Shown: positions 38,724-50,600 of the stretch, piece after piece | Numbering within the stretch: the first letter of the stretch is position 1 | How the letters are laid out: the number at the start of each line of letters is the position of its first letter | From: Apostichopus japonicus | Lineage: Eukaryota; Echinodermata; Holothuroidea; Aspidochirotida; Stichopodidae | Assembly (NCBI RefSeq): GCF_037975245.1 | Contig: NC_092576.1 | Span: 44,023,611 to 44,087,610 of the forward strand | Length of the DNA: 64,000 bases | Reading direction: 5' to 3' | The notes under the pieces: model-generated | The model's input: the letters and a program-made list of their open reading frames with translations, nothing else | Database searches by the model: none | Told to the model about the DNA's origin: nothing | Program-made: the position numbers and the translations under genes

Positions 38724-39493
38724 AATACAGCATACCTTTAACATCCTACTTTCTTAGAACCCCAATTGATAAACCGAACAAGCTTCGTAAAAGGTTAAAG
38801 ACAGTAGGGTAGGGAATGGTGGATATACGTGGGTATGAAAATCTAGTCATCGGGACAACATAGCGTTCGCTTAGAAAAATCTGTGCGTGGATCGTCAAAT
38901 GAATTCACCGATCAACGCAGAGATGATGTCATGACAACTACTAAGAATTTCAGTACAGAAATATGCTAGATAGATCAGAATATAGTCACCATTTTTTGGC
39001 CTGCTTAATAGGTACCGTGCACAGCTTGAGACCTTCCCCCCCCCCCCCAGGCACCCAAGACGTGATCGTCCAATACAACCATCCTCAATTGTTTTGGAAA
39101 GATTGGACACCTTCAGGAATAGATACTCTGGGAATTTCTTATTTCTGTCGTATATCTTTGGGTAAAAATGGGTAATTTTATTAATTTATCTAGGCTAAAC
39201 AATTAAATGTTAAGGAAAATGATTAATAGTATGTGGTGTAAATTTACCGTGGTTACTAGTAATCTTGACTGTTAACCGTATGGTACATGCGGTAGCCTTT
39301 AATGTAGCAAGTTTGTGACTGGATCATTGTAACCGGTTAGAACTCCTTACAGACCATTTAACTTGTTTGCGTTAAGCCCATCTGGCTTCTACTTTCCCAT
39401 TATCACGCAGAGACTGTATATTCCACAGCATATGTATGTGAATTTTTCTGTTAATATATCAAATGATATGACATTTATTATAAATACCTTGCC

Positions 39494-39499
39494 AATAAA
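39494..39499 (+). terminator. Candidate poly(A) signal of the plus-strand gene
   Basis: AATAAA is followed 20-45 bases later by a GT/T-rich element (GTTTGTCTTTGTTCTGGG). It lies about 1 kb before the candidate minus-strand signal of PAXIP1, giving a tail-to-tail arrangement. Confidence 0.35.
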
Positions 39500-40475
39500 A
39501 AAGATTTATTGTAACCAAACGTTTGTCTTTGTTCTGGGTTAATATTTTATAGTTTTTTAAGTATTAAATTTTATTTTCGGAATAAGTATGGATTTTTGTA
39601 TTTTTTGGAAAATAACAGGTGGTGTTTGATAGACATTAGAATTATTAGTGTTGAGTTCCCTGATGGTTCGTGCAATTTTTATGGTCTATTCATTACAGCT
39701 CGGCTTCTTGAACACAAAAGCGACAGCTAATTAATTAGATAAGATCAGATCAGTTGAACTAAAGTCTACTTGTTTGAATAACTAGAACCCCACAGATTAC
39801 AATAGTTGTCCTTTGAATTTAGTGGGCCTATACCTCCAGGTATTATGAACAGGTTGAATAAGCATAAGAATGATAGATAAACTATGCAGTTAAATTCCAA
39901 TCGAACTGTAGTTTCTTGAACGTGATCAGCGATCCACAACCACTAGCGACTGCAACAAACCGTACGCTTAAATATCGGCAATGTATGATACACCTTACGC
40001 AATTATTTCCATTCCATGGCTTAGGACTCAGTTCGTCTTGGTACAACACTGGCTTAATAATTTTACCACAGCCTTGCTGTAAACAGGAAGTACAAGTTGG
40101 GATAGGGGGAGAGGAATGGGAGTCAGTTGGGGGGCTGGGGAGTGACCAATCGCTTCTTCGACGATTACACTGGTACCATTGCACTGGACTAGCACCCAAT
40201 CAGATCCCGTTTCTTGTACTCAAACCAACTACTTCACAAATTAATCATTAGAAGCAGTTATGGGGGGGGGGAGGGGGAGGTTACTTTCCCTATGAATAGG
40301 GGACACTCAAGTCTGCTGCACCCAAGCCAATTTGAGTCAAAGAAATGAAATGGGTACTCTGATTTTTCAGTGATACATTAAAACTATGGCCAACTTCAGA
40401 TTTATTTGCAGTAGAAACATCAATTTCAGAAGGAAATTTCAGAAGGAAATAAAAAATGACAAAAACCCAATCTGT

Positions 40476-43400
40476 ATTGAAAACATTTAAATATTTTATT
40501 GGAATTATAAGCAGGCAATTTGCAAACAGTGTACAGTATATAAGTTACCAAAAAATGATATTTATAGAATAAATATCCAGTACATGATTTTCCCACCTGG
40601 CAACCAAGACTATTTCAGGATGGTGACAGTATTTGATTTTATGAAAAAAGTTAGAATTTATAAAAACTAACAAAAACAAATGCAATAAATTTGATGTAAT
40701 TTTTTAGGAAGTTTACGAAGGAACTTTTGACATGAGACTTTATCTACGAGAGAATGCCCATCACACGCCTCGGTCGCTAACTTTTTTGGATAATTTTCAG
40801 AACCTGTTTACAGTACAGTATTAAAAACTTGAAAAGATTTGTTTGTTACGAAAGGTAATTCAATGGAATTAATGTTATCCAGTATATCTCAAAATAAACT
40901 TGAAATTTATCAAGTTAAGTCACAATCTTTTCAATTTTTGGCACCAATTTAAGATGCTATTCCTTTCACCACGCTTCCTCGCCTGAATCACGTTTTGGAA
41001 TAATAAATACATTTTTTACCCAAGTAAGTCATCACAGTTATGAAATGCAAAATGGCAAAGTTTCAGCTTTTAACTTCCATACTTCAAAACTTGACCCGGT
41101 CAAGTTGACCTACTGGAATGTTTCAAGTGATTGGGCTTTGAAAACCATCAGATATTTATCAAAATTAACTCAAAAACTTTTCTATTTTCGCAATATTTGT
41201 ACCTGCGCATATTACAGCTATAAAACGCCTACACATTTTCCCCTTAGCAATCCGCATCCCTTCCAACAGACACCTTTCTCCACGACCGACTTGTTTGAGC
41301 AGTACTGGCTGGTGGAAAATTCATTTTTTTCCACAAACTGATGAAGACTATGTTGTTGAAAGACATACAAAAAATCCCCCCTCCCCCTCCCTCCCGGCCT
41401 AAATTGAGTTTGATATTGATTACGATGTCAATTTGGTCTTGCAATATTCATGAGTAAATTTTGGCCCAAAGAAATTACCACTTTGAATCTTTAGGAGTGG
41501 AAAATTCCCACTTGCTGTAAAATGTTATCAAATCACCGCAAAACAGGTATTTCAAACCTGGCAACCCATTAGTAAAAGATTTGTTTAAATGTTTTTTGTA
41601 GCTGTGGCCATTCTAGCATATCTAGCATTATTATTATTTTTTTTTCTCATATACTTCATCCAACAGATTATCCCCTTTCACTGTTATTTGTGATTTCTGC
41701 AAGATTGCTGGTTTAGTTTCACTGCATAGTTCCTTAAAACATGCTAACCCGTCTTAAATTTGAGCATTTTTTTTTTTCTTCAAAGGGATTTGTGTCAATA
41801 ACCACAGGCCTTGGTATCCTATCCCGATGGCTAAGCAGTTCTTCTCTTTTGGTAGGTGAGACAACACAGGAAATGTTGTAATATTCTTGTCACCAATGAC
41901 ATCACAAAATTAAACAAAAATATGGCATAATGTGGACTCACTTTGCTGAACAAGCACTGGCTTTGCTTCCATGCATAACACTGACATTACTGCCTTGAGG
42001 AGAATGTGGGGTATGGTGGGGGGGGGGGGTGGGAGGGGTTAAAGAATGTACAGTATACCCTCTTAAACTCTACATACTAAACATAGATAACATCAAGATA
42101 TGTACAACATAAAACATTGCCACATATACACACTGTCTCTGGCAGGGACACTTTTAGATTTGAACTAAAACTTCAGGAAACTTCTAACCAGGGGTATAAA
42201 CAACTTTAACTATCCAAAAACAAGTATCAAAAAGATTTGTGTAGTTCTTTAACAGGGCTGGGTTAACCTTAGCCACCCTGCCTTAACTTTACCGTCCTCT
42301 CTGGTTTGCAATGGTCAATGCAACACCTTATGGTATCATCTAGAAGGCCAGTAAGTACAAAACTCTGTCCCCATCATTACCGTCCTTTGAATCTAACAAC
42401 ACACTGTAGTGTTTGGCAAAAGACACAAATTCAGTGTAATGGCCAGTACAGCACAAGGTGGTTGTGTGTGGGCCAGTATGTCTGATCACACTACCATGTC
42501 ATTAGCATCCTGGGGAATTAACTGGCGCTAGTGTGTAGACCAATTCCATATCTTCTGGAGGGCCAGTAAACCATACCACCTTGTCATACCATTACTGTCC
42601 CATTGGCCTTATTTTAGTCAATCTAGGCCACTGCTTTTCTTAAAGGGACGGTATTGCCAGTCTCCTCGTCACCGGCCAAATAAACCTTGCAACAGTCACA
42701 ACACTACAGACTGTCTTTATATAAAGGGCCAGTATGTCCAAGCACACTGTCCTCTCATATTCAACCCACACGCAGAAAATCTGTACATTAAATGGTAGGC
42801 CATTGCGCCCCATCTCACTGTCTCCTAGTGGTCCTGCTTGCCTTTGAATCAGTGAGAATGCCACACTGCCAATCACTGAAGGAACAATACGTCCAAGGAC
42901 ACTGCGGCTTCCTTTAATACTGTCTCACTTGTCCATATACAGTCAGAACGTTACACTGCTATCCTCTGGAAGGCCAATACGTCAGAGGACACTGTAGCTT
43001 CCTTGCCATCACACATGTCCAACTTCCGTCAGTATGGCACACTGTCATTCACTGGAGGGACAATACGTCCAAGGACACTAAATCTCCCTCTACGATGTCA
43101 CATCGTTGCAATGATTCAGGTTATACAGGAATGTACGTATTATTAAGGAAAAAAAGAAAAATGAGGGAAAAAATTATATCAAGAAAAGTTTACAAAAGCT
43201 ATGCCAATTTAGACAGAACATTCTGTAAAGTCAAACTGAAAGCCTATTGGTCATATATTATGATACAGACAACATACAAATAACATATATAAATACAAAA
43301 ATATGAATACAAATGAATAAATTAAAATTAAATTAAATAAAATGAAATGAAAAAAGAATAAATTATAACTAAACAAATATAAAAAATAAATCATCTTCAG

Positions 43401-43778
43401 GTGAAGGATTATCAACACAAAGCTGTTAACAAGATCATTCTCAGTGACCTAATTGCTCTTCAGGAACACTCCCTAGAGATCATAGCAGTTTTGTCAAATT
43501 TTTGTCAGATTTGGCTAAACACATGAAGCCATGTGACAAATAGAAGAACTGCAGAGGTTACCCATCTTGTTTACATGCTAGGGCGTCACACACACACACA
43601 TATACCCACGCACGTCAACTTGACTGCATAGGTTACATGCCTGCCTATGGCAAGTAACCAAAAATTGCCCATGTTGGCTTGCCTCAGGGTAAACTCTGAT
43701 TAGTCCACTTACAATCACATGCATCTATATCTGTTCATTAACACACACGCCTTGTAATTGACCTTTGACCTTCACAAC
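40476..43778 (-). other. PAXIP1: Probable PAXIP1 3' UTR with candidate poly(A) signal
   Basis: After the stop at 43779 no further coding exon is seen on the minus strand. A minus-strand AATAAA (40495-40500 on the plus strand as TTTATT) is the clearest far candidate for the transcript end. The interval holds a degenerate tandem repeat at 42290-43100 and AT-rich filler. The true cleavage site may be nearer the stop, so only the position of the signal is observed. Confidence 0.35.
42290..43100 (-). repeat. Degenerate tandem repeat in the PAXIP1 3' UTR region
   Basis: Plus-strand words GGCCAGTATGTC, GGCCAATACGTC and GGACAATACGTCCAAGGACACT recur with spacing of roughly 60-140 bases (42468, 42728, 42880, 42971, 43058), each preceded by TCTGGA or CACTGGA. 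Divergence is high. It is not coding. Confidence 0.65.
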
Positions 43779-44640
43779 CTATGAACAAACTCTATGGAAA
43801 GGATATGAGTTGAAGTCCAGCTTCTGCCTGAGAACACTGGTCAGGATAAACTCTACGCTGTAAATATCTGTTGAAAGGAAAATAAAAGTAACTAAGTCAA
43901 AACAAAATAAACTGAGGTTGGACACAAGACCTATTTCCAAATATCGGTTTACATCTAGAAGAAGATGGTACCAGAGAGAAATAAATATTTTTCAAATAAT
44001 TACATCTCCAGCCTACTATACTCCTTTACCTCATGCTTACCCTAGTGCTACTTCAATGCTCCATCCTACATCCAAAAACCCAGGCTGTACAAGTACCATA
44101 TCCCACAATGCATTGTTTAAATCCACCGTTACCCCACTGTCTCTCCAACCCAGTATACTGCACCATGTCCATCCACTACCCTCCCCCCTCCCCAACCGCC
44201 ATTATCTCCAAAATCCACTCCTACATCAAGACCGTTACCCGTAAAATTGGGGCACCTTGAAACCACACATTACTTGCTTGACACCACTGAAGAGGGTGGT
44301 AATTAACTGACATGATATCGACAATGATAAAAAATCTAATTAATTAGCGATTGAAGCCACTGATATCAATAATTATTTTAGATTGATCGGAGAAACTGTT
44401 GCAGATGATTGGCTGATTGGATCACATACCGATATTGCTCCTCACAAACTCCCGGCACTGCGGCATGTCCACATCGCAGCTGACCACTATGAAGGAATGT
44501 TTCCCGGCGGCCTTGTGGACCTCCCTGATCTGAGAGAGGGGAGGCCGTCTCTCCAGGAGGGTACCCCCGGCGCATCTCACTATTTCTTTCAGCATCGAGA
44601 ACGGAGGCTGGACATTGGCCGTCATGTACAGCACCATGTT
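43779..44640 (-). CDS. PAXIP1: PAXIP1 coding exons 16-17: sixth BRCT domain and stop
   Basis: Residues 801-899. Exon 16 has VLYMTANVQPPFSMLKEIV, RCAGGTLLERRP, and FIVVSCDVDMPQCREF. As in vertebrates, BRCT6 lacks the usual Trp and has the Cys-Arg-Glu segment instead. Exon 17 supplies DIYSVEFILTSVLRQKLDFNSY, then a short species-specific tail (PFHRVCS) before TAG at 43779-43781. The exon 17 acceptor (CAACAG) follows a pyrimidine-rich stretch. Confidence 0.93.
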
Positions 44641-47600
44641 CTAGAGGAAGAAAGGGTAAAATAGGAACAAATAATCAATGGATCAATGTAGAATTATAGA
44701 CATATCATATATTCATATCTACAGATATATGTCCTAATAAAGATATGCATATACATATATAAATATATACATTTTTATACTTTAATTCTGTGAACTCTAA
44801 TGTTTGCCATTTTTTTGTCTTTTTACCGTTTATCATCTTGTATTTGTCTTATATGTACATATACGAGCTTGTAATTTCCCTTTTGGGATGAAATAAAGTT
44901 TTACTTACTTACTTACATACATATATTATATGGGACACAGATAATAGAACCAACTGGATAGGAAAAGCAGATATCACAAGTTCATACTCTCTCTTTCTGC
45001 AGCTACATAATCAAGAAAGTCATTAAATCATCTCAGAAAACCTTTGACCTTATATTCAGTTGGTGATACTGACAACCTTTGACCTTATATTCAATAATAC
45101 ACTGGTGATACTAACATGAAACAGCTTCTTGCGTCTGGCAAGTTGTAAGGATTCGTCTAACTTGAATGCAAACATGTTCTCTGTTTCTGGGTCCAGAAGC
45201 CTGAAATTAGTTTCATCTAAAGACAGAGAGAGGGAGGGAGAAAAAGAAAAGAGAGTTAATAGCAAACTTTTCCCAAAAAATATTGGAACCAGCGGTCTCA
45301 AAATTAAAACTTGTGGTAACCAGATAGTTACTGCAGCCTTAACTCCTGCTTTACCCGGTTTCTTTTGGAACCGTACTCACCCAAGAACCATCTGCTCTTG
45401 TAGCTCTCCTCAATCCACATCGGGGAGATGATGTGGCGGGAGCAGCAGACCCCGCAGAGGAACTTTACGGTGCGGATAACCTTAGTGGTCACCAGATGGG
45501 TGCACTTCTGTATGTCGTGGACCACTCGCCCTCCCAGCTTCTCTAGTTTCTGGAAGAGATTTAGAAGGAAGGATTTGGTTGGTTTACAATTGGAGAAAGA
45601 ATTTATAGATGGGATTAGGGAGGGGATTAGAGAGCGCAATAGAGAGGGGAGAAATGGGTACAAAGGAGTAGAGATAAAAGAGGCAGGATTAGAGAAAGGA
45701 TTAGAGGAAGGATTAGAGAGAGGATTAGCTGGAGGATTAGAGACGGGAGAAATGGGTGCAAGGAGTAGAGAGAGATAGGATTAGAGACAAGAGAAATTAG
45801 AGAAAGGATAAGAGATAGGATTAGAGAGACTAAAGGAAAAAATAGAGTAGAGTAGGAGTAGAGATAATGGAGGCAGGATTAGAAATAGGATTAGAGATAG
45901 GAATAGAAATAGGATTAGAGACAGGAGAAATTAGAGAAAATATTAGAGAAAATATTAGAGATACTAGAGAAAGGATTAAAGACAGGATTAGAGAGACTTA
46001 AGGAAAAGTTAGAGAAAGAATTAGATAGGATAAGAGAAAGGACCAGAGAAAGAAGAAATTAGAGAAGGGATTAGAGATTGGATAAGAGATTGGATTAGAG
46101 AAAGAAGAAATTAGAGAAAGGGTAGCAGATATCATCCTAGAACACTGGGACAACAACGATCAAGATTTTCAGTCCATTTAAATCATCCAGGAAGCTAGAA
46201 CGCGCTCAATGTAACCTTATAAGTTTTGAGACCCACAGAGCTCTATAATTATAGGAGCAAAGTTTCCAAAAAAAAACATGAAATTGATAATTTGTATCGA
46301 GGGCCTAATTTTGACAGGATATTCCACATCACAACTGAACAACTTCCAGGCAGAAGTTATCATTTGTTTTCTTTTAATTAACCATAGAAGTACAACCTTT
46401 AAGTTTCTTTGACCACCAACAGGGGTACTTTATGAAGCCAGACTCACCTTGGACAGGTCCGGTATAAACTGACCGTCGATACCGGTAAACATGACCTTTG
46501 GTATTTTGTGAGGATCCAGGGCCGGGACCGGTGTGTCCCACAACTCATCCTCAAAAGAATGAGACTTTCTGAAAACCAAACAAATGTAGACAGATATGTT
46601 GCAAATTTCATTTCAACAAAAACATCCGTTGGTTAATAACCACCCTCTGCATTTCAGATTCAGCCCACCTCTCCAACCCTCCTCCCTCCCCAATAGATAT
46701 CTTCAAAATGGTCATGTTAGGCAGACACTTTAAGAATAATAACAAACCAAACAACTTCAGTACAATACCAAAACAGTCACAGAGAGAGAGGGGCAGAAAT
46801 TTTATTATTGTTTTTTAATATTTTCACTCTGTTTATTTCTCCGTCAAGGAGGGCGCAAGTCCACTATTGCTTCTAGTAAAACCTTGTTACCCAAAAATAG
46901 AATATAATTTTGACACATTGTGATTGTTGTTTAATATACTTTCGAATTTGACTTAAATGATTTATATATTTATCTTTGGAGCTTATTGTGGGTCCCTGTT
47001 TCCAAACTTCCTGGCTTTTTTGGGGTTTTTTTTGAACGGACAATTTGGTCTTCCCCGCAGTTGTGACAACCGATCAGGATTTACCTTCCACAACTCCAGA
47101 TTTGGTTGCAGTCATGTGTTAACTGTAACAGATACTCAACCACATCAAACTCTTCGAAAAGGTTTTTTTTTTACACCGTCCCAGCCGACAGATGCCCGAA
47201 AGGAATCCTGTAGGTGTGGCTAACCAGAAGTTCAGCTTACATGAATATCACATTCCAAAGTATCTGTAAAGTATGCTTAACCATTAACGACTCAATTAAA
47301 CCCTAATTTCCAAGACTTACTTTGCTCTTTTGGCTGCTCCGGGGCTCATATTCTCCGCCTTCCTTTTACTGCTTAAGTGGGCCATAAAACTCTAAATGAG
47401 ACAAGCAGAAGGAACTTTAAAAATAACGAAGGGATGTTGCAGGAAAATGTTCATTTTCCAAGAAGCAGGTGCAATCCTGAAGCAAGGCTAACAAAATACC
47501 AAAGCATTAGAGATTATCTCTGCAGATCAGCAGTGCTCATTGTTCAAAACCTGTAGAGCACAACAGAATATTTCCTAAGCAACATTCACCCCTCCCCCTG

Positions 47601-50600
47601 GCCACTCAGCATCCAACTTTTAACAAGCTGTGTAAATACAAGTGTCACATAACCAGATATAACATTGACTTTATGTCAATCCAGTTGCTAGCGTTGGTCA
47701 AGGATTGGTTGAACCCCATAGTAACTGTTGCCAGGCTCTCTCATAATTTGTAACTCTGACTTTCAAACATTTAGTCCAGCTGTAAATTAAACGGCATTGT
47801 TGTTCTCTCACAACATCATTATCACACGGCAACACAGCCTCAGAAATAGACCACACAGATCTGGGATCAGAAGGTACATAGAGGGCGCTAACAAGGTACA
47901 TAGAGGGTGCTAACAAGGTACATAGAGGGCACTAACCACTAACAAGGAAATTGAGGGTGCTAACAAGGTACATAGAGGGCGCTAACATGGTACATAGAAA
48001 GCGCTAACAAGGTACATGGAGGGCGCTAACAAGGTACATAGAGGATGCTGGCAAGGTACATAGAGGGCGCTAACAAGGTACATAGAGGGTGCTAACAAGG
48101 TACATAGAGGGCGTTAACAAGGTAAATAAAGTGCACTAACAAGATACATGGAGGGCGTTAACACATTACATAGAGGGCGCTAACACAGTACATATATAGA
48201 GGGCACTAACACCGTACAGACGTAAACTCAACATTGCATCTGTTGAGTTCAGAGAAATGATTCTGGGGGCAGTAGAACCTAAAAAATGTTGAACCTAGAA
48301 ATGAAACCTAGAACATTGGACTTGGTAGTGTAATTAAAAAAATTAATTAATTAATAAGAGACCACTTACCCTTTTCGTGGCTGAGCTTATTTTAAGGGGA
48401 GAAGTCCAGGGAGCTTTGAAAATAACAAAAACAAAATGAAAATGAGAATAGCAGTTGATACCTTTTGTAAAAATGAGGAATTTATCAGGAACAAAAAAAG
48501 GGAAATAGCATATTGTGTTCTTCCGATTCCTCTGAAAATGAGAGACTTTAAGGGTGCTTTTACACTAGATCTGACTTGAGTCGTACTCTGATCCTCCCGC
48601 GATATTCCCCGGATGTTGCTAAAAGAAATCGAATTGGAAATTTGTCATGTGCAGCCGTGGATCGCGTAGTCCGTATACTCCAAAACATTCGTTGTCATGG
48701 TGTAAAGTCTTAGGCATGTGACAATACTACACTATGTATGGCCCACACTCACTCAGTCTATGCAGGAATTAGCACATGTATGTATGCATGATACAGGACT
48801 GGAATTTCATGCAAGAATACATGTGATGTAATGAGGTCACTGGATATCTTGGGTCACTGTTGATGCCGGAGTGTTTACATTGCAAAATTGATCTTGATGT
48901 CCGGATCAGATCCTGATCTCTGGCAGCAACAAAATAGTAGGATCAGATCCGGATCTGAACTGCATTTACACTACAGATCTATAGTAAAAGCACCCTTATG
49001 TATGCCAACTTAGTGAGATGGTTTATAGGGGAAGTTAAATTGGGTATAGTAGAGGTATGACATGGGTCTCATGAAGGTACAGCAGGGGGTGTTTTACTAA
49101 CCTGTAATCTTAGTGGCATTGGTGCACTATACTCAGTTTCTACTACATGGTTATTCAAATCGCACAGGAGGAGGCAAGGAGGGGGTAGGGTGGGTACAGC
49201 AGAGGTGTTCATTCATCTATGGTCACGGTGTACAGCACCAGTACAGCACCGGTACTTTACAGACTCATCTGTGCCATTGGTCAAAACTTAGATTCCGGCC
49301 TAATACTCCTATCTTATGGTTCTGAACAGGATGCATCCAGGGGTGTTTCATTTACTTATAAGTGGTACCGTTAAATATATATATATATATGTGTAATATA
49401 TTCAATTTTGATAAAGCATTGGCATGACATAATTTATTTTAAGGGTACAGAGGGAGAGGGGGTGGAAGTGGGGGGGGGTACTCACCCATCAGTGGTAGTG
49501 GTATATCATACTCAATCTTAAATGGATCCTCGCCCTCATACAGCTGGTATCGGTCCTCCAATAGATTCTGAAAGGCTCCAAACTTTCCCAGGATTATGTC
49601 ACTCAGCCAACGTACGTTGACCGTGGGCATGCGCCACTCTTGCGCTTTCTCGTACTTGAACCCTTCCGGCCTGCGGCAGATGAGCAAGGTGTTGCCACGG
49701 CTCAGGTAGCCGGTGTACGTGGCGCCGATCATCTCTATCATGGTCTTGACGTCGTTTCTCTCTGTGCCTTCGAAGCCGGTCACCGCGATGACCTGATGAC
49801 AGAGAATAGATGAATAAGCTGAACCACATCATGGAAAAATCCAATTAAAACTCAAATTCAAAATAACTGAACGAGTGCTTTGATGAGCTACCTAGCGCAT
49901 TTGTGTTGTACGAGGATGTACTCATAATCTCTCTTGTACTATGAGGTATTTATGCGACAAGTCGTCTGTCTGCATATATTTAAATTCTCTGATTCAGCCA
50001 CGTTTGGGTGACATGATCGACTGAAGCTGAAACTTACATATTCCTTGCACATCGGTATGTTCAGGGGAAAGCATGGCGGGGGGAAGTGTAGCGCCCTCCA
50101 TGGCGGTTTCATCAATTTGCAGGCCAGGCAGTCATTAAGCCAACTAGCTGTGATGCATCTTTTGCCATCCTTCTTGGCCTGGGAAGGAGAAAAGAAAAAA
50201 AAAACAGACTTAGACTTATCCTGGGACCAAAACTTGTCTCTGGAAAAGTCGATGATGTAAATTTCAATACATTGTTTTACTCAAACATGCTAGGCTACCA
50301 AGTCACTGAATCCAATATAGACTAGCTCTGTTAGTTTGGTAACCTTAGGCTCCAATCTCCTATATTGTGTATGTTAGGCTAGATATGTGGGCAAAAGCAA
50401 AAACTATGCATCAGAAAATCATGCACTGTCACTCTCACAACTACAAAAAATCTCCTTTTAATCCGAAATTTAAGACTTTCAGTTGCTCAAATCAAGAAGA
50501 TAGAAGTTGTTGTAATTGCATGATTTGTTAGCCTTAGGTCTCAAGTTTATATATTGGGCATATGTTAGGCTAGATGTATTTGTTAACCTTAGCTCTCAAT

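Larger units (their letters stand above)
32935..39515 (+). other. Probable long 3' UTR and downstream intergenic region of the proline-rich gene
   Basis: No coding sequence is supported on either strand. Candidate AATAAA signals are at 36300-36305 and 39494-39499. The second is followed by a GT-rich stretch at 39520-39540 and is the better-looking 3' end. Local repeats include a 37-bp direct duplication at 35441-35510, a 30-bp one at 37405-37465, and a foldback element at 38513-38723. A GC-richer block continues to about 33100, directly after the stop. Confidence 0.35.

Noticed and set aside
41338-41365. Hammerhead-like CTGATGA ... GAAA core
   Set aside because: No pairing stem II and no flanking stems I/III; chance match.
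43918-44260. Plus-strand frames in PAXIP1 intron 16
   Set aside because: Low-complexity Pro/His/Ser content, no ATG context or splice evidence.
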